33,932 nt of DNA from Pseudomonadota bacterium (GTDB taxonomy: Bacteria; Pseudomonadota; Gammaproteobacteria; Burkholderiales; Methylophilaceae): positions 1 through 33,932 of the forward strand of contig JAQCBB010000012.1 in assembly GCA_027621535.1 (NCBI GenBank). Direction: 5' to 3'. This document shows, one piece after another, positions 8,779-17,773 of the stretch. The first letter of the stretch is position 1; every line of letters begins with the position of its first letter. The position numbers and the translations under genes are program-made. Under the pieces are notes generated by a model, which was given only the letters and a program-made list of their open reading frames with translations, was not told the origin of the DNA and ran no database searches.

Positions 8779-8964
8779 TTAATTCTCAACTCTTAATAAA
8801 TAATTTACTGAATTAATCATTCCCCTTACTTCGGGGGTATCAATAACCTCAACAGTATGATTAATTTTTCTTAAGCCCAGACCCCTAACTGTTGCAGTAT
8901 GTTTTTTGCCTGTACCAATTGTGCTTTTAATCTGTGTTACCTTAATCATTTTATCTTTTTCCAT
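8779..8964 (-). CDS. rpmD: 50S ribosomal protein L30
   Basis: Small protein of the large subunit. The conserved body is [33 protein letters not shown], ending [15 protein letters not shown]. Two starts are possible: ATG at 8964 (61 residues), with AGAGG in the end of rpsE about 10 bp before it, and ATG at 8949 (56 residues, MIKVTQ), with GGA about 10 bp before it. E. coli L30 has 59 residues, so length does not decide. It lies between rpsE and rplO, as expected. Confidence 0.95.
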   Translation of the reverse strand: MEKDKMIKVTQIKSTIGTGKKHTATVRGLGLRKINHTVEVIDTPEVRGMINSVNYLLRVEN

Positions 8965-8970
8965 AATTAA

Positions 8971-9483
8971 CTAGCCTCTGATTTCTTCAACTGTTTTGCC
9001 ACGTTTGGCTGCTATCTCAGCAGGGGTATTCATATTTGCCAAACCATTAAGAGTCGCTCGAACAATGTTGTATGGGTTAGATGATCCAAAGCTTTTCGCA
9101 GTAACATTTTGCATTCCCATAACTTCAAATATTGCTCGCATAGCTCCGCCAGCAATAATACCTGTACCTTCAGTTGCAGGCTGAATTAATACTTTTGCAG
9201 CGCCATGTTTACCAATAACTGCATGCTGCAATGTTCCAGTTTTCGTTAAACTAATTTTTAACATTCCTTTTTTTGCTTCTTCTAATGCCTTTTGGACTGC
9301 TAAAGGGACTTCACGCGCTTTACCTTTACCCATTCCAATTGAGCCATCACCATCACCAACTACGGTTAGTGCTGCAAAACTCATAATACGTCCGCCTTTA
9401 ACAACCTTAGTTACACGATTTACAGTGATCATCTTTTCTTTTAGACCGTCTGTTTGTTGTTGAAATCCTTTATCTTGAGCCAT
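8971..9483 (-). CDS. rpsE: 30S ribosomal protein S5
   Basis: Small-subunit protein near the decoding region and mRNA entry. It has 170 residues. The N-terminal double-stranded RNA-binding fold is visible ([51 protein letters not shown]). The second domain has [20 protein letters not shown] and [21 protein letters not shown]. The loop KVVKGGR, where spectinomycin-resistance changes occur in E. coli, looks wild type. Spacing to rplR is 16 bp. Confidence 0.98.
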   Translation of the reverse strand: MAQDKGFQQQTDGLKEKMITVNRVTKVVKGGRIMSFAALTVVGDGDGSIGMGKGKAREVPLAVQKALEEAKKGMLKISLTKTGTLQHAVIGKHGAAKVLIQPATEGTGIIAGGAMRAIFEVMGMQNVTAKSFGSSNPYNIVRATLNGLANMNTPAEIAAKRGKTVEEIRG

Positions 9484-9499
9484 AATTTTTCCTAATTAT

Positions 9500-9856
9500 T
9501 TAGAATTTAAGTCCATTTTCTCTTGCTGCTTCAGCGAGAGCTTTAATTCTGCCATGATATCGATAGCCTGATCGGTCAAAAGCCACCTCTTCAACACCGG
9601 CTTTTTTTGCTTTCTCAGCTATTCTTTTACCAATTTCAGCCGCTGCAGATACATCGCCTGTTTTTTTTAATTTCTTTCTCATTTCAGCTTCAACCGTAGA
9701 GGCAGTTGCAACAACTTTATTAGTTGCTGCATCAATAACCTGAGCATATATATTTAAATTTGAACGGAACACTGTAAGCCGTGTTCGTCCTAATTCGGCA
9801 ATTTTTGCTCTTGTTTTTCGAGATCTTCTGATTCTTGATTGTTCTTTATTAACCAT
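9500..9856 (-). CDS. rplR: 50S ribosomal protein L18
   Basis: Binds 5S rRNA and anchors it to the large subunit with L5. The 118-residue product has the basic start ([26 protein letters not shown]), [22 protein letters not shown], and the ending [26 protein letters not shown] typical of bacterial L18. It lies between rplF (9 bp before) and rpsE. Confidence 0.98.
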   Translation of the reverse strand: MVNKEQSRIRRSRKTRAKIAELGRTRLTVFRSNLNIYAQVIDAATNKVVATASTVEAEMRKKLKKTGDVSAAAEIGKRIAEKAKKAGVEEVAFDRSGYRYHGRIKALAEAARENGLKF

Positions 9857-9865
9857 AATTAATCC

Positions 9866-10399
9866 TTATTGTTTCTTGGCTTCCTTCATTACAACTTGTT
9901 CGTCATCATAACGAACACCCTTACCTTTATAAGGCTCTGGTGGTCGATAGTATCTAATTTCAGCGGCAACTTGGCCAACTGCTTGCTTATTAAATCCTTT
10001 GATAATCAACTCAGTTGGAGAAGTCGCTTGAGCAGTCACGCCATCAGGAAGTTTATGAGATATTTGATGGGAGAAACCTAAGTCCAAATTTACTGCATTT
10101 CCTTGAACTTGAGCCTTATATCCAACACCAACGAGTCTTAGTTTTTTTTCAAAGCCAGCAGATACTCCAGTAACCATATTGTTCACTAAAGCACGAAGAG
10201 TCCCCGACATCGATTTTGCAAATTTTGTTTCGTTATTAACCGTGAATGTTAAAGCATTGTTTTCTTTTATTACTGATACATCCCCAGTTAATGATTGACT
10301 CAGCTGACCTAAAGGGCCTTTAACTAAAACATTATCAGGAGTTATTGTTACTTCAACTTTTTCCGGTATATTAACAGGTAAGTTAGCTATTCTTGACAT
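9866..10399 (-). CDS. rplF: 50S ribosomal protein L6
   Basis: Large-subunit protein near the factor-binding site. The chosen ATG at 10399 gives MSRIANLPVNIPEKV and 177 residues, the same as E. coli, with AAGGA 8 bp before it. A longer frame from a TTG at 10426 would overlap rpsH by 16 bases and adds residues unlike the family, so it is rejected. Both L6 repeats are seen, with the signature GYKAQVQGNAVNLDLGFSH and the ending PEPYKGKGVRYDDEQVVMKEAKKQ. Confidence 0.97.
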   Translation of the reverse strand: MSRIANLPVNIPEKVEVTITPDNVLVKGPLGQLSQSLTGDVSVIKENNALTFTVNNETKFAKSMSGTLRALVNNMVTGVSAGFEKKLRLVGVGYKAQVQGNAVNLDLGFSHQISHKLPDGVTAQATSPTELIIKGFNKQAVGQVAAEIRYYRPPEPYKGKGVRYDDEQVVMKEAKKQ

Positions 10400-10410
10400 T
10401 GATCTTTTCC

Positions 10411-10806
10411 TTAAGCAACATAACAAAGGATTTCGCCGCCAATTCCGGCTGCCCTTGCTTTGATATCAGTCATAACGCCTTTTGAGGTTGTTACAATAGC
10501 AACACCCAAACCATTCATTACTTTTGGTAGGTTTTCGGCTCCCTTATAAATTCGCAAACTAGGTTTACTAATTCTCTCTATTCTTTCTATAACTGGTCTA
10601 CCAGCATAGTACTTTAGCTCAACAGTTAATATTGGCTTACCGTTGCTATCATTCAAACTAAAATCCTCAATATAACCTTCGTCTTTTAGAACTGCAGCAA
10701 TTGACTTTTTCAACTTGGATGCTGGCATCGATACACGAACCTTATTGGTCATTTGACCATTTCGGATTCTTGTTAACATATCTGCTATTGGATCTTGCAT
10801 ACTCAT
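10411..10806 (-). CDS. rpsH: 30S ribosomal protein S8
   Basis: Primary 16S rRNA binder; in E. coli it also represses the spc operon by binding the start of the rplE message. The 131-residue product starts [19 protein letters not shown], and the C-terminal signature [37 protein letters not shown] is intact. Met1 or Met3 could start it; E. coli S8 begins [11 protein letters not shown], which supports the longer form. Confidence 0.98.
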   Translation of the reverse strand: MSMQDPIADMLTRIRNGQMTNKVRVSMPASKLKKSIAAVLKDEGYIEDFSLNDSNGKPILTVELKYYAGRPVIERIERISKPSLRIYKGAENLPKVMNGLGVAIVTTSKGVMTDIKARAAGIGGEILCYVA

Positions 10807-10815
10807 AACGTTCTC

Positions 10816-11121
10816 CTACCAACTCGCTTTAACAACACCAGGAACTTCACCTGACATCATTAAATCTCTTAGTTTACCTCTGGCTAATCCAAACTTTCTG
10901 TACGTTCCACGCGGTCTTCCAGTTAAAGCGCAGCGATTTCTTAATCTAACTGGGCTTGAATTTCTTGGAAGTAAAGCTAATTTAGCTCGAGCCTCATTTT
11001 TTTGTTCGTTTGTTGAAGATGAATTTTTTATAATTTGATTTAATTCACTACGCTTGGTTTTGTATTTATCGACAATCTTACGGCGCTTAATTTCACGTTC
11101 TGTCATGCATTTTTTAGCCAT
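10816..11121 (-). CDS. rpsN: 30S ribosomal protein S14 (long, zinc-free form)
   Basis: Head protein of the small subunit. The ATG at 11121 gives [20 protein letters not shown] and 101 residues, as in E. coli. A longer frame reaching 11181 runs back into rplE and is rejected. The signature [40 protein letters not shown] is complete. The CxxC pairs of the short zinc form are absent. It lies 7 bp after rplE. Confidence 0.97.
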   Translation of the reverse strand: MAKKCMTEREIKRRKIVDKYKTKRSELNQIIKNSSSTNEQKNEARAKLALLPRNSSPVRLRNRCALTGRPRGTYRKFGLARGKLRDLMMSGEVPGVVKASW

Positions 11122-11128
11122 ACTCGTG

Positions 11129-11668
11129 TTACCCTCTAAATGGAAAACTAAAAGCTGATAATAACCCTTTAGCCTCATCATCAGTTTTAGCTGAAGTTGT
11201 AATTGTTATGTTCATTCCTCTGAGAGCATCAATTTTATCGTATTCAATTTCAGGAAAAATTATCTGCTCTTTGATTCCCATATTGTAATTTCCTTGACCA
11301 TCAAATGATTTAGCTGATATTCCTCGGAAATCTCTGATACGAGGAATCGCAATTGAAATCAGACGATCAAGAAATGTATACATATTATTTTTTCGCAAAG
11401 TCACCTTGCAACCCACTGGATAATCATCACGAATTTTAAATGCTGCAATTGATTTTTTTGCTTTAGTTACAAGTGGCTTTTGACCTGCAATTTTTTCTAG
11501 GTCACTCACTGCGTTTTCCATAACTTTTTTATCCGCTACAGCCTCGCCAACACCCATATTTAATGTTATTTTTTCAATTCTTGGAACTTGCATTACTGAT
11601 TTGTAATTGAATTGTTCCATTAACTGTTTAACTATTGTTTCTTCATAATATTTTTTCAAACGAACCAT
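11129..11668 (-). CDS. rplE: 50S ribosomal protein L5
   Basis: Binds 5S rRNA and forms the central protuberance bridge to the small subunit. It has 179 residues, starts [20 protein letters not shown], and shows the family signature around [17 protein letters not shown], then [27 protein letters not shown] and the C-terminal [21 protein letters not shown]. It lies between rplX and rpsN. In E. coli the beginning of this message is the S8 target; I did not try to fold it here. Confidence 0.98.
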   Translation of the reverse strand: MVRLKKYYEETIVKQLMEQFNYKSVMQVPRIEKITLNMGVGEAVADKKVMENAVSDLEKIAGQKPLVTKAKKSIAAFKIRDDYPVGCKVTLRKNNMYTFLDRLISIAIPRIRDFRGISAKSFDGQGNYNMGIKEQIIFPEIEYDKIDALRGMNITITTSAKTDDEAKGLLSAFSFPFRG

Positions 11669-11678
11669 ATTATTTTCC

Positions 11679-11996
11679 TTAAACGTCTATTGCTTCTTGA
11701 TTTGATCTAAACACTCTAATTTTTTTTCCGTCTTTTAGAGTTTTGAAAGATACCTTGTCTGCTTTGCTGGTTTTGCTATTAAAAATAGCAACATTCGAAA
11801 TATCTAGAGGACGCTCCTGGCTTACTATACCACCTTGAATACCAAGATTTGGGTTAGGTGAAACATGTTTTTTCACCATATTAATACCTTCAACCAAAAT
11901 TTTACCGTTTACTAAAACTTCGGAAACAATACCGTCTTTTCCCTTATCTTTACCAGTACTGATGAAAACTTTATCGCCTTTACGAATTTTATTCAT
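11679..11996 (-). CDS. rplX: 50S ribosomal protein L24
   Basis: Assembly initiator protein of the large subunit. It has 105 residues. The KOW motif region comes first ([45 protein letters not shown]), followed by [19 protein letters not shown] and a basic C-terminus. It sits between rplN and rplE with gaps of about 10 bp, as in the spc operon. Confidence 0.97.
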   Translation of the reverse strand: MNKIRKGDKVFISTGKDKGKDGIVSEVLVNGKILVEGINMVKKHVSPNPNLGIQGGIVSQERPLDISNVAIFNSKTSKADKVSFKTLKDGKKIRVFRSNQEAIDV

Positions 11997-12006
11997 TATT
12001 CACTCC

Positions 12007-12375
12007 CTATATCACTTCTGGTGCTAATGAAACAATTTTCATAAACTTTTCTGTTCGTAACTCACGGGTTACAGGGCCAAAAATTCTTGTACCGATTGGT
12101 TCTAGTTTATTGTTTAAAAGAACTGCAGCATTACTATCGAATTTAATTAATGAGCCATCTGGTCGTCTGACACCCTTAGCTGTTCTAACCACGACAGCAT
12201 CGTAGACTTCTCCTTTTTTGACCCTGCCTCTTGGCATTGCTTCCTTGACACTAACCTTGATAATATCTCCAATGCTAGCATACCGACGTTTCGAACCACC
12301 AAGAACTTTGATGCACTGAACTGAACGTGCGCCAGTATTATCGGCAACCTCTAATTTTGATTGCATTTGTATCAT
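12007..12375 (-). CDS. rplN: 50S ribosomal protein L14
   Basis: Large-subunit interface protein and first gene of the spc cluster. It has 122 residues, starts [20 protein letters not shown], and contains the family signature with [22 protein letters not shown], then [22 protein letters not shown]. The second ATG at codon 4 is not preferred, because E. coli L14 also begins MIQ before the conserved body. GGAG lies 8 bp before the start. A promoter and short leader lie upstream (12478-12506). Confidence 0.98.
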   Translation of the reverse strand: MIQMQSKLEVADNTGARSVQCIKVLGGSKRRYASIGDIIKVSVKEAMPRGRVKKGEVYDAVVVRTAKGVRRPDGSLIKFDSNAAVLLNNKLEPIGTRIFGPVTRELRTEKFMKIVSLAPEVI

Positions 12376-12443
12376 GAAATATTCTCCAACTTAATCCGCT
12401 ATTCCAACCCAGTTTAACTAACTGCTTTTACGGTCAGTATTGG

Positions 12444-12459
12444 GGTGCTAGCATGCACC
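12444..12459 (-). other. small GC-rich hairpin in the rplN leader
   Basis: GGTGC and GCACC pair around six bases, between the promoter at 12478-12506 and the rplN start. No T run follows on either strand, so it is not a terminator. It is the only GC-rich stem in the 134-bp gap between rpsQ and rplN. Confidence 0.45.
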
Positions 12460-12477
12460 ACATTAAAAAAGATGCAA

Positions 12478-12506
12478 ATTTTATAATAAATTACTTGTAA
12501 TTACAA
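12478..12506 (-). promoter_or_regulatory. promoter for the spc cluster (rplN onward)
   Basis: On the minus strand TTGTAA (12506-12501), a 17-bp spacer and TAAAAT (12483-12478) lie in the 134-bp gap between rpsQ and rplN. E. coli has its spc promoter at the same junction. The -35 box is half of a perfect 14-bp palindrome, CTTGTAATTACAAG (12494-12507). No terminator for the S10 cluster is visible, so read-through from rpsQ is likely. Confidence 0.7.
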
Positions 12507-12509
12507 GAA

Positions 12510-12779
12510 TTAATTAATTTGCGGCGCTTTTGATAAAACTTTTGTTACCACCCATGTTTTTGTTTTTGACATAGGTTTTGATTCAGCAATTTCAACAACA
12601 TCGCCTTCACCTATCTCATTTTTTTCATCATGAGCATGAAATTTGTTAGATAATTTAATCACTTTTCCCACTACTGGGTGTTTGACTGTTCTTTCTACCA
12701 AAACTGTTACTGTTTTATCCATTTTGTTACTCAGAACTTTTCCTTGCATCGTTCTCAAGTTTTTTTGTGCTTCAACCAT
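12510..12779 (-). CDS. rpsQ: 30S ribosomal protein S17
   Basis: Primary binder of 16S rRNA in the small-subunit body. It has 89 residues and an OB-fold with [48 protein letters not shown] and [20 protein letters not shown], the S17 signature. Its ATG shares one base with the rpmC stop (TAATG). It is the last gene of the S10 cluster, as in E. coli. Confidence 0.97.
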   Translation of the reverse strand: MVEAQKNLRTMQGKVLSNKMDKTVTVLVERTVKHPVVGKVIKLSNKFHAHDEKNEIGEGDVVEIAESKPMSKTKTWVVTKVLSKAPQIN

Positions 12780-12973
12780 TATTTAGCCTCTACTTTTTCT
12801 GACATGATATGTTTTATCCTTGTTATATCTTTACGTATTTTTTTTAACTGGTCTGTCTTATTTGACTGTTGCATTGTCAGTTGCATTTTTGCATTAAAAT
12901 GAGATTTTCTTAATTCAATTAATTCTTTACCTAGTTCATCAACAGATTTTTTTCTTAAATCAATAGCTTTCAT
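12779..12973 (-). CDS. rpmC: 50S ribosomal protein L29
   Basis: Large-subunit protein near the exit tunnel, beside the trigger factor and SRP docking site. Two ATG codons stand in tandem. The second (12973) gives [20 protein letters not shown] and 64 residues, and it is 7 bp from GGAGG in the end of rplP. The first would be only 4 bp away, so the second is chosen. It is an antiparallel helical hairpin protein, consistent with the heptad-like pattern here. Confidence 0.95.
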   Translation of the reverse strand: MKAIDLRKKSVDELGKELIELRKSHFNAKMQLTMQQSNKTDQLKKIRKDITRIKHIMSEKVEAK

Positions 12974-12976
12974 CAT

Positions 12977-13393
12977 TTAGCCTCCAATATGTCTTGTTGT
13001 GAAGACAGTTTGTATAGGAAGTTTAGCGGCAGCAAGCCTGAAGGCTTCACGTGCTATTTCTTCTGGTACCCCATCCATTTCATACAGCATTTTTCCAGGC
13101 TGGATTTCTGCTACATAAAATTCAACACTACCTTTACCTTTACCCATTCGCACTTCAGCTGGTTTTTTTGAGATAGGTTTATCTGGAAACATACGAATCC
13201 AAACTCTACCGCCACGCTTAATATGTCGAGTCATTACTCGCCGAGCCGCTTCAATCTGTCGCGCGGTAATCCTTCCACGTGTTATAGCTTTTAGGCCAAA
13301 TTCACCAAAACTAACTTTATTACCTGTAGTAGCGATACCAGTATTTCGTCCTTTATGCTGTTTTCTAAATTTTTGTTTTGCTGGCTGTAACAT
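12977..13393 (-). CDS. rplP: 50S ribosomal protein L16
   Basis: Organises the A-site tRNA binding region of the large subunit. It has 138 residues. It starts [19 protein letters not shown] and shows [57 protein letters not shown], ending in FTTRHIGG. The arginine in the ARRVMTR-MFPDKP region that is hydroxylated in E. coli (Arg81) appears to be present. It is 2 bp from rpsC. Confidence 0.98.
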   Translation of the reverse strand: MLQPAKQKFRKQHKGRNTGIATTGNKVSFGEFGLKAITRGRITARQIEAARRVMTRHIKRGGRVWIRMFPDKPISKKPAEVRMGKGKGSVEFYVAEIQPGKMLYEMDGVPEEIAREAFRLAAAKLPIQTVFTTRHIGG

Positions 13394-13395
13394 AA

Positions 13396-14256
13396 TTAAA
13401 CCTCTTTGTAATCCTCGGTTGCGTGAGGAGATGATGTTTTAGTCTCAGCAACAACTGCCTCTTCTTTAACTTCTTGTTTTTTTGTTGCTGCTTTAACTGT
13501 AGTTTTTTTTGCAACTGTTTTTACTGTTGTTTTTTTTGCTACCGGCTTTGAAGGTTTTCGACTTGGCGTTTTTTCGTCATTTAAGTCAGTATTGTTATCT
13601 TTAATAACAGGTGTAACCACTTTATCGTCTTGATAAACATCGCCCTTGTAAATCCATACTTTAATACCAATGATCCCGAATGAAGTTTGTGCTCTTGCTA
13701 CACCATAATCAATATCTGCTCTCAGAGTATGAAGAGGAACTCTACCTTCTCTGTACCATTCGGATCGAGCAATTTCAATACCATTTAATCTGCCAGCACT
13801 CATAATCTTGATCCCTTGTGCGCCTAGTCTCATGGCATTTTGCATCGCACGCTTCATTGCTCTTCTAAACTGAACTCTTTTTTCAAGCTGCTGAGCAATA
13901 CTTTGAGCAATTAATGTCGCATCAATTTCTGGTTTACGAACTTCTTCTATGTTAAGTTGAACAGGTATGCCCATTAACCCTTGAAGATCGGATCGGAGAT
14001 TTTCAATATCTTCACCTTTTTTTCCGATAACGATGCCTGGACGAGCTGTCATTATAGTGACCTTCGCATTTTTTGCTGGCCTTTCAATAATAATCTTGCT
14101 GACCGCGGCATTAGCTAGCTTCTTGTTTAAAAACTCCCTGACTTTAATATCATTAATTAATAGCGCAGGATAATTTTTAGAATTAGCGAACCATTTAGAT
14201 GACCAGTTCTTTTGAACAGCTAAACGAAAACCGATTGGATTAATTTTTTGACCCAT
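13396..14256 (-). CDS. rpsC: 30S ribosomal protein S3 with long basic tail
   Basis: Forms the mRNA entry channel and its helicase with S4 and S5. Residues 1 to about 210 are normal S3: [18 protein letters not shown], the KH-domain GxxG loop in [14 protein letters not shown], and the C-terminal domain ending [16 protein letters not shown]. coli S3 has 233 residues; this one has 286. The extra 75 residues are rich in lysine, alanine, threonine and valine. They include a near-exact 9-residue repeat, VAKKTTVKT then VAKKTTVKA (239-256), which resembles the tails of histone-H1-like proteins, and the end turns acidic ([12 protein letters not shown]). The tail is probably disordered. Confidence 0.96.
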   Translation of the reverse strand: MGQKINPIGFRLAVQKNWSSKWFANSKNYPALLINDIKVREFLNKKLANAAVSKIIIERPAKNAKVTIMTARPGIVIGKKGEDIENLRSDLQGLMGIPVQLNIEEVRKPEIDATLIAQSIAQQLEKRVQFRRAMKRAMQNAMRLGAQGIKIMSAGRLNGIEIARSEWYREGRVPLHTLRADIDYGVARAQTSFGIIGIKVWIYKGDVYQDDKVVTPVIKDNNTDLNDEKTPSRKPSKPVAKKTTVKTVAKKTTVKAATKKQEVKEEAVVAETKTSSPHATEDYKEV

Positions 14257-14265
14257 AATTCTCTC

Positions 14266-14601
14266 TTAACTTCCTACTGTCACTTTGATGTGACATGTTG
14301 GTTTGATAATTTTTCCAGCACGGCCTTTTGCACGAGCTCGAATCCTTTTAAGTACCATTCCTTTATCAACGCAAATAGCTTTAACTTTTAACTCATCAAT
14401 ATCTGCGCCATTGTTATTCTCAGCATTTGCAATTGCTGACTCAACAACCTTTTTAATAATTTCAGCGCCTTTTTTTGGGCTAAAAGTTAATATATTAAGA
14501 GCGTTGTCGACTTTTTTTCCTCGAACCAAATCAGCAACTAAGCGTGCTTTTTGAGGAGAGATTCTTACGCCTCTTAAGATTGCGGAAACTTCGTTAGCCA
14601 T
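14266..14601 (-). CDS. rplV: 50S ribosomal protein L22
   Basis: Lines the peptide exit tunnel and contacts all 23S domains. The ATG at 14601 gives [29 protein letters not shown] and 111 residues, which matches the family (110 in E. coli). The longer frame to 14655 overlaps rpsS and is rejected. The tunnel loop with [29 protein letters not shown] is intact, with no deletion of the kind that gives macrolide resistance. Confidence 0.97.
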   Translation of the reverse strand: MANEVSAILRGVRISPQKARLVADLVRGKKVDNALNILTFSPKKGAEIIKKVVESAIANAENNNGADIDELKVKAICVDKGMVLKRIRARAKGRAGKIIKPTCHIKVTVGS

Positions 14602-14602
14602 A

Positions 14603-14875
14603 TTATTTCGCCTTCCTATCGCCTGAATGTCCTTTGAAAGTTCGCGTTGCTGCAAACTCGCCTAATTTATGCCCAACCATATTCTCAGTTATCAAAACTG
14701 GGACATGCTGCCTTCCATTATGAACTGCAATTGTTATACCAATAAAACTTGGGAGGATCGTAGATCTTCTTGACCATGTTTTGATTGGTTTTCTGTCTCT
14801 TGTCTCCTGAGCAGCATCAACTTTTTTGGTGAGATGCGCATCAACGAAAGGACCTTTTTTAATTGATCTTGACAT
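14603..14875 (-). CDS. rpsS: 30S ribosomal protein S19
   Basis: Head protein that pairs with S13 and contacts the large subunit. It has 90 residues, starts [20 protein letters not shown], and shows [30 protein letters not shown] and [25 protein letters not shown]. It lies between rplB and rplV, the invariant S10-cluster order. Confidence 0.98.
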   Translation of the reverse strand: MSRSIKKGPFVDAHLTKKVDAAQETRDRKPIKTWSRRSTILPSFIGITIAVHNGRQHVPVLITENMVGHKLGEFAATRTFKGHSGDRKAK

Positions 14876-14881
14876 AATTAG

Positions 14882-15715
14882 TTACCTCTTATTAGCCGGT
14901 CTGCGACTAACTCTCATGTTATCCGTACGTTTATTATTTCTGGTGCGATAGCCTTTAGTAGGAACGCCCCATGGACTTACAGGATGTCTTCCACCTGATG
15001 TTCTTCCTTCACCACCACCATGTGGGTGATCAACTGAATTCATAACAACGCCTCGTACTGTAGGTCTGATGCCTCTCCAACGAACAGCTCCAGCTTTTCC
15101 AAGTTTTCTCAATGAATGCTCATCGTTTCCAACTTCACCAATGGTTGCTATACAAGTAATATGTACCTTTCGAACTTCTCCAGAACGAAGTCTTAATTGA
15201 GCATACTCACCTTCTCTTGCCATTAAATCGACTGATGTCCCGGCAGATCTTGCTATCTGAGCTCCTTTACCAGGCTTTAACTCAACACAGTGAATCGTTG
15301 TTCCAACAGGGATATTTTTAATCGGTAGAGCATTGCCTACTTTAATTGGTGCAATCGGACCTGTAATTATTTCAGAGCCAACTTCTAATCCTCTTGGGGC
15401 AACAATGTAACGTCTTTCGCCATCAGCGTAACATAGTAAAGCTATTCGAGCGCTTCGATTCGGATCGTATTCGATTCTCTCTACTTTAGCAGGGATATCA
15501 TGCTTGTTTCTTTTGAAATCTACGATTCTAATGTGATGTTTATGACCACCTCCACGATGACGAACGGTGATCCTACCCTTATTATTTCTTCCAGATTTTT
15601 GAGACTTTTTTTCCAACAAAGCTTCAAATGGCTTACCTTTATGCAATCCATCGGTAACTACTTTTTGAAGTCCGCGTTGGCCTGGAGTTGTGGGTTTAAC
15701 TTTTAATATTGCCAT
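14882..15715 (-). CDS. rplB: 50S ribosomal protein L2
   Basis: Core large-subunit protein needed for subunit joining and near the peptidyl-transferase centre. The ATG at 15715 gives [19 protein letters not shown] and 277 residues (273 in E. coli), with GGAG 10 bp before it. A GTG two codons earlier overlaps the rplW stop and is too close to that site. The OB-fold and SH3-like domains are present. The highly conserved C-terminal stretch [18 protein letters not shown] follows HPHG, with the histidine long linked to function. Confidence 0.97.
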   Translation of the reverse strand: MAILKVKPTTPGQRGLQKVVTDGLHKGKPFEALLEKKSQKSGRNNKGRITVRHRGGGHKHHIRIVDFKRNKHDIPAKVERIEYDPNRSARIALLCYADGERRYIVAPRGLEVGSEIITGPIAPIKVGNALPIKNIPVGTTIHCVELKPGKGAQIARSAGTSVDLMAREGEYAQLRLRSGEVRKVHITCIATIGEVGNDEHSLRKLGKAGAVRWRGIRPTVRGVVMNSVDHPHGGGEGRTSGGRHPVSPWGVPTKGYRTRNNKRTDNMRVSRRPANKR

Positions 15716-15720
15716 AGTCA

Positions 15721-16029
15721 CTAATCTCCAACAAAATTAATTTCTTGACCAGGCTTTAATGAAACATAAGCTTTTTTCCAGTCAGCTCGTTTACCAATAT
15801 TATTACCTCGTCGTTTAGTTTTACCCTTCATATTTAGAAGGTTAACCTCAGTAACTTCTACTTTAAACATTAACTCAATTGCTTGCTTAACCTGATCTTT
15901 GGTAGCATTTTTTCTAACCTTAAAAGTAACTTGATTGTATTTATCAGCAATGAATGTTGCCTTCTCTGTAATTTGGGGGGCAAGAATATTATTTAATGTT
16001 TGGCTATTTTTAATTGATAGTTCGCTCAT
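15721..16029 (-). CDS. rplW: 50S ribosomal protein L23
   Basis: Sits at the tunnel exit and docks trigger factor, SRP and SecY. It has 102 residues with [59 protein letters not shown], the full L23 signature. Its ATG overlaps the rplD stop (ATGA), indicating coupled translation. Confidence 0.97.
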   Translation of the reverse strand: MSELSIKNSQTLNNILAPQITEKATFIADKYNQVTFKVRKNATKDQVKQAIELMFKVEVTEVNLLNMKGKTKRRGNNIGKRADWKKAYVSLKPGQEINFVGD

Positions 16030-16652
16030 GCAAACATCTCCTCAATCGTTTTAATGGCTTTTTCAGTCACAATTACTTTTGAAAAATGAACCAAACTGAC
16101 GGGGTCTATATACCTTGCTTCAACAACCAATGCAGTTGGAATATTTCTTGATGATAAATATAAATTCTCATCAAATTCATCTGTAATTACTAGAACATTT
16201 TTTTCAATATTAAAGTGCTTAATTAATTCATTGAATGATTTGGTTTTTGGCTTATCTACTTTGAAATCCTCAACAACAGTCAAGCGATCTTGACGAACTA
16301 ATTCTGAAAATATTGACTTCATTCCAGCACGATAAGCTTTTTTATTCACTTTTTTTGAATAATTTTCGTCAGGTCGATTTGGAAATGCTCGACCACCAGA
16401 TCTCCATAATGGACTTGATGTCATTCCGGCTCGGGCATTACCTGTCCCTTTTTGTCTATATGGTTTTCTTGTGCTGTGTTTAACTTCAGCTCTTGTTTTT
16501 TGTGCTCTCGTTGCCACGCGTGCGTTTGCCATATATGAAACTACAAGCTGGTGAACTAATGATTCTTTAAAGTCTTGTGCGAATATAGCATCAGAGGCCT
16601 TAACTTTCTTTGTGGATGCCTTGCCTTTATTGTCGACTAACTTTATATCCAT
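16026..16652 (-). CDS. rplD: 50S ribosomal protein L4
   Basis: Its extended loop lines the peptide tunnel; in E. coli it also represses the S10 operon at both transcription and translation. It has 208 residues. The tunnel loop is seen around [36 protein letters not shown], and the globular end includes [39 protein letters not shown]. Its start shares a base with the rplC stop (TAATG). If L4 autoregulation exists here, the likely target is the leader at 17303-17376, which would spare rpsJ. Confidence 0.97.
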   Translation of the reverse strand: MDIKLVDNKGKASTKKVKASDAIFAQDFKESLVHQLVVSYMANARVATRAQKTRAEVKHSTRKPYRQKGTGNARAGMTSSPLWRSGGRAFPNRPDENYSKKVNKKAYRAGMKSIFSELVRQDRLTVVEDFKVDKPKTKSFNELIKHFNIEKNVLVITDEFDENLYLSSRNIPTALVVEARYIDPVSLVHFSKVIVTEKAIKTIEEMFA

Positions 16653-17302
16653 TATTTAGCCCCCTTCACTTTAACAGCTGGCTTAATAGTCACGCTTGAA
16701 CCTTTTGAGCCAGGTACTGCGCCTTTAATCATAATTAAATTTCGGTTAGCGTCTACGCGAACAACTTCTAAATTTTGTGTAGTTCTTGTTACTGCACCTA
16801 AATGACCAGGCATTCTTTTACCTTTAAATACTCTTCCTGGATCTTGATTCATACCTGTTGATCCAATCGCATTGTGCGAAACAGAGTTACCATGCGATGC
16901 ACGTTGTGAACTAAAGTGATGTCTTTTAATGCCGCCTTGGAAGCCCTTACCAATTGTTGTACCAGTTATATCAACCTTTTGGCCAGCTTCAAACAAAGAA
17001 ACAGTAACTTCGCCGCCTAACTGGTGGTTGTTTATTTCTTCATCGGTTATTCTAAATTCTTTTAGACCGTCAATAGCTGCTACACCTGCTTTCGCAAGGT
17101 GTCCTTTAATTGACTTATTTAATTTCGATGACTTTGAATCGCCGAATGAAAGCTGAAGTCCATTGTAACCATTATCATCTATTTTTTTGATCTGCGTCAC
17201 TTTGTTCGGAACCACTTCAACTACTGTGACCGGAATACTAATACCGTCCTCAGTAAACAAGCGAGTCATTCCCACTTTGCGACCAACAAGCCCTAAGCTC
17301 AT
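16652..17302 (-). CDS. rplC: 50S ribosomal protein L3
   Basis: Early assembly protein reaching toward the peptidyl-transferase centre. It has 216 residues and starts [20 protein letters not shown]. The central extension with [25 protein letters not shown] is present, followed by [23 protein letters not shown]. In E. coli a glutamine in this last stretch (Gln150) is methylated; here the matching residue appears to be methionine. It is preceded by a promoter and an attenuator-like hairpin that separate it from rpsJ. Confidence 0.97.
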   Translation of the reverse strand: MSLGLVGRKVGMTRLFTEDGISIPVTVVEVVPNKVTQIKKIDDNGYNGLQLSFGDSKSSKLNKSIKGHLAKAGVAAIDGLKEFRITDEEINNHQLGGEVTVSLFEAGQKVDITGTTIGKGFQGGIKRHHFSSQRASHGNSVSHNAIGSTGMNQDPGRVFKGKRMPGHLGAVTRTTQNLEVVRVDANRNLIMIKGAVPGSKGSSVTIKPAVKVKGAK

Positions 17303-17329
17303 GATCTTTTCCTTTATCTTGTTATTATT

Positions 17330-17357
17330 AAAAAAACTAATTACAATTGATTAGTTT
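17330..17357 (-). terminator. attenuator-like hairpin in the rplC leader
   Basis: On the minus strand an 8-bp stem, AAACTAAT with ATTAGTTT (17357-17350 and 17341-17334) around an 8-base loop, runs straight into seven T residues (17336-17330). The stem has a single GC pair, so it is weak as a terminator. It lies about 20 bases after the expected start of transcription from the promoter at 17383-17410 and about 30 bases before rplC. It could act as an attenuator or as a partial stop for transcripts from tuf-rpsJ. Confidence 0.5.
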
Positions 17358-17382
17358 CTGGTTTATTCAATTAAGAGCGTGA

Positions 17383-17410
17383 ATTATACATAACTCTTAA
17401 AATTTTACAA
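17383..17410 (-). promoter_or_regulatory. promoter for the rplC-to-rpsQ part of the S10 cluster
   Basis: On the minus strand TTGTAA (17410-17405), a 16-bp spacer and a perfect TATAAT (17388-17383) precede rplC. The -35 box contains the TAA stop codon of rpsJ. Start of transcription is expected near 17376, giving a leader of about 74 bases that includes the hairpin at 17330-17357. Confidence 0.7.
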
Positions 17411-17713
17411 CTTGATTTCTACATCCACTCCAGCAGCTAATTCTAATTTCATAAGCGCGTCAACAGTTTTATCTGTTGGGTCTAAAATGTCCATCAATCT
17501 TAAATGAGTTCTAATTTCAAATTGATCTCTTGATTTTTTATTCACGTGAGGTGAGCGTAAAAGATCGTAACGTTCTTTTTTTGTTGGCAGAGGAATTGGT
17601 CCTTTAACAATCGCACCAGTTCTTTTTGCCGTATCAACGATTTCCTGAGCTGATTGGTCAATTAATTTATAATCAAACGCTTTTAAGCGTATTCTAATTT
17701 TTTGCTTTTGCAT
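17405..17713 (-). CDS. rpsJ: 30S ribosomal protein S10 (NusE)
   Basis: Head protein of the small subunit that also works as NusE, bridging NusG and the leading ribosome in transcription-translation coupling. The ATG at 17713 gives [20 protein letters not shown] and 102 residues, the usual size, with AAGG 9 bp before it. An ATG two codons earlier is only 3 bp from that site. The loop [36 protein letters not shown] is intact. It is separated from rplC by 102 bp, unlike the tight packing elsewhere, so it groups with tuf and fusA. Confidence 0.97.
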   Translation of the reverse strand: MQKQKIRIRLKAFDYKLIDQSAQEIVDTAKRTGAIVKGPIPLPTKKERYDLLRSPHVNKKSRDQFEIRTHLRLMDILDPTDKTVDALMKLELAAGVDVEIKL

Positions 17714-17773
17714 TACCATCTACCTTTCAAAGAACGAACGCCCAAAAAAAAGGCGCTTTTAAATTTTTTTTAA

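Noticed and set aside
10400-10426. TTG-initiated longer form of rplF
   Set aside because: It overlaps rpsH, and the extra residues are unlike L6; the ATG at 10399 has an AAGGA site and gives the standard 177 residues.
11122-11181. Longer N-terminus for rpsN
   Set aside because: It overlaps the rplE end, and the added residues do not occur in S14; ATG at 11121 gives the normal 101 residues.
14602-14655. Longer N-terminus for rplV
   Set aside because: It lies inside rpsS in another frame; ATG at 14601 gives the family start and length.
17739-17760. Hairpin CGCC/GGCG with eight A in the loop between tuf and rpsJ, as a tuf terminator
   Set aside because: On the minus strand the T run is in the loop, not after the stem, so it would not terminate tuf; the plus-strand reading would be a terminator but no plus-strand gene lies there.
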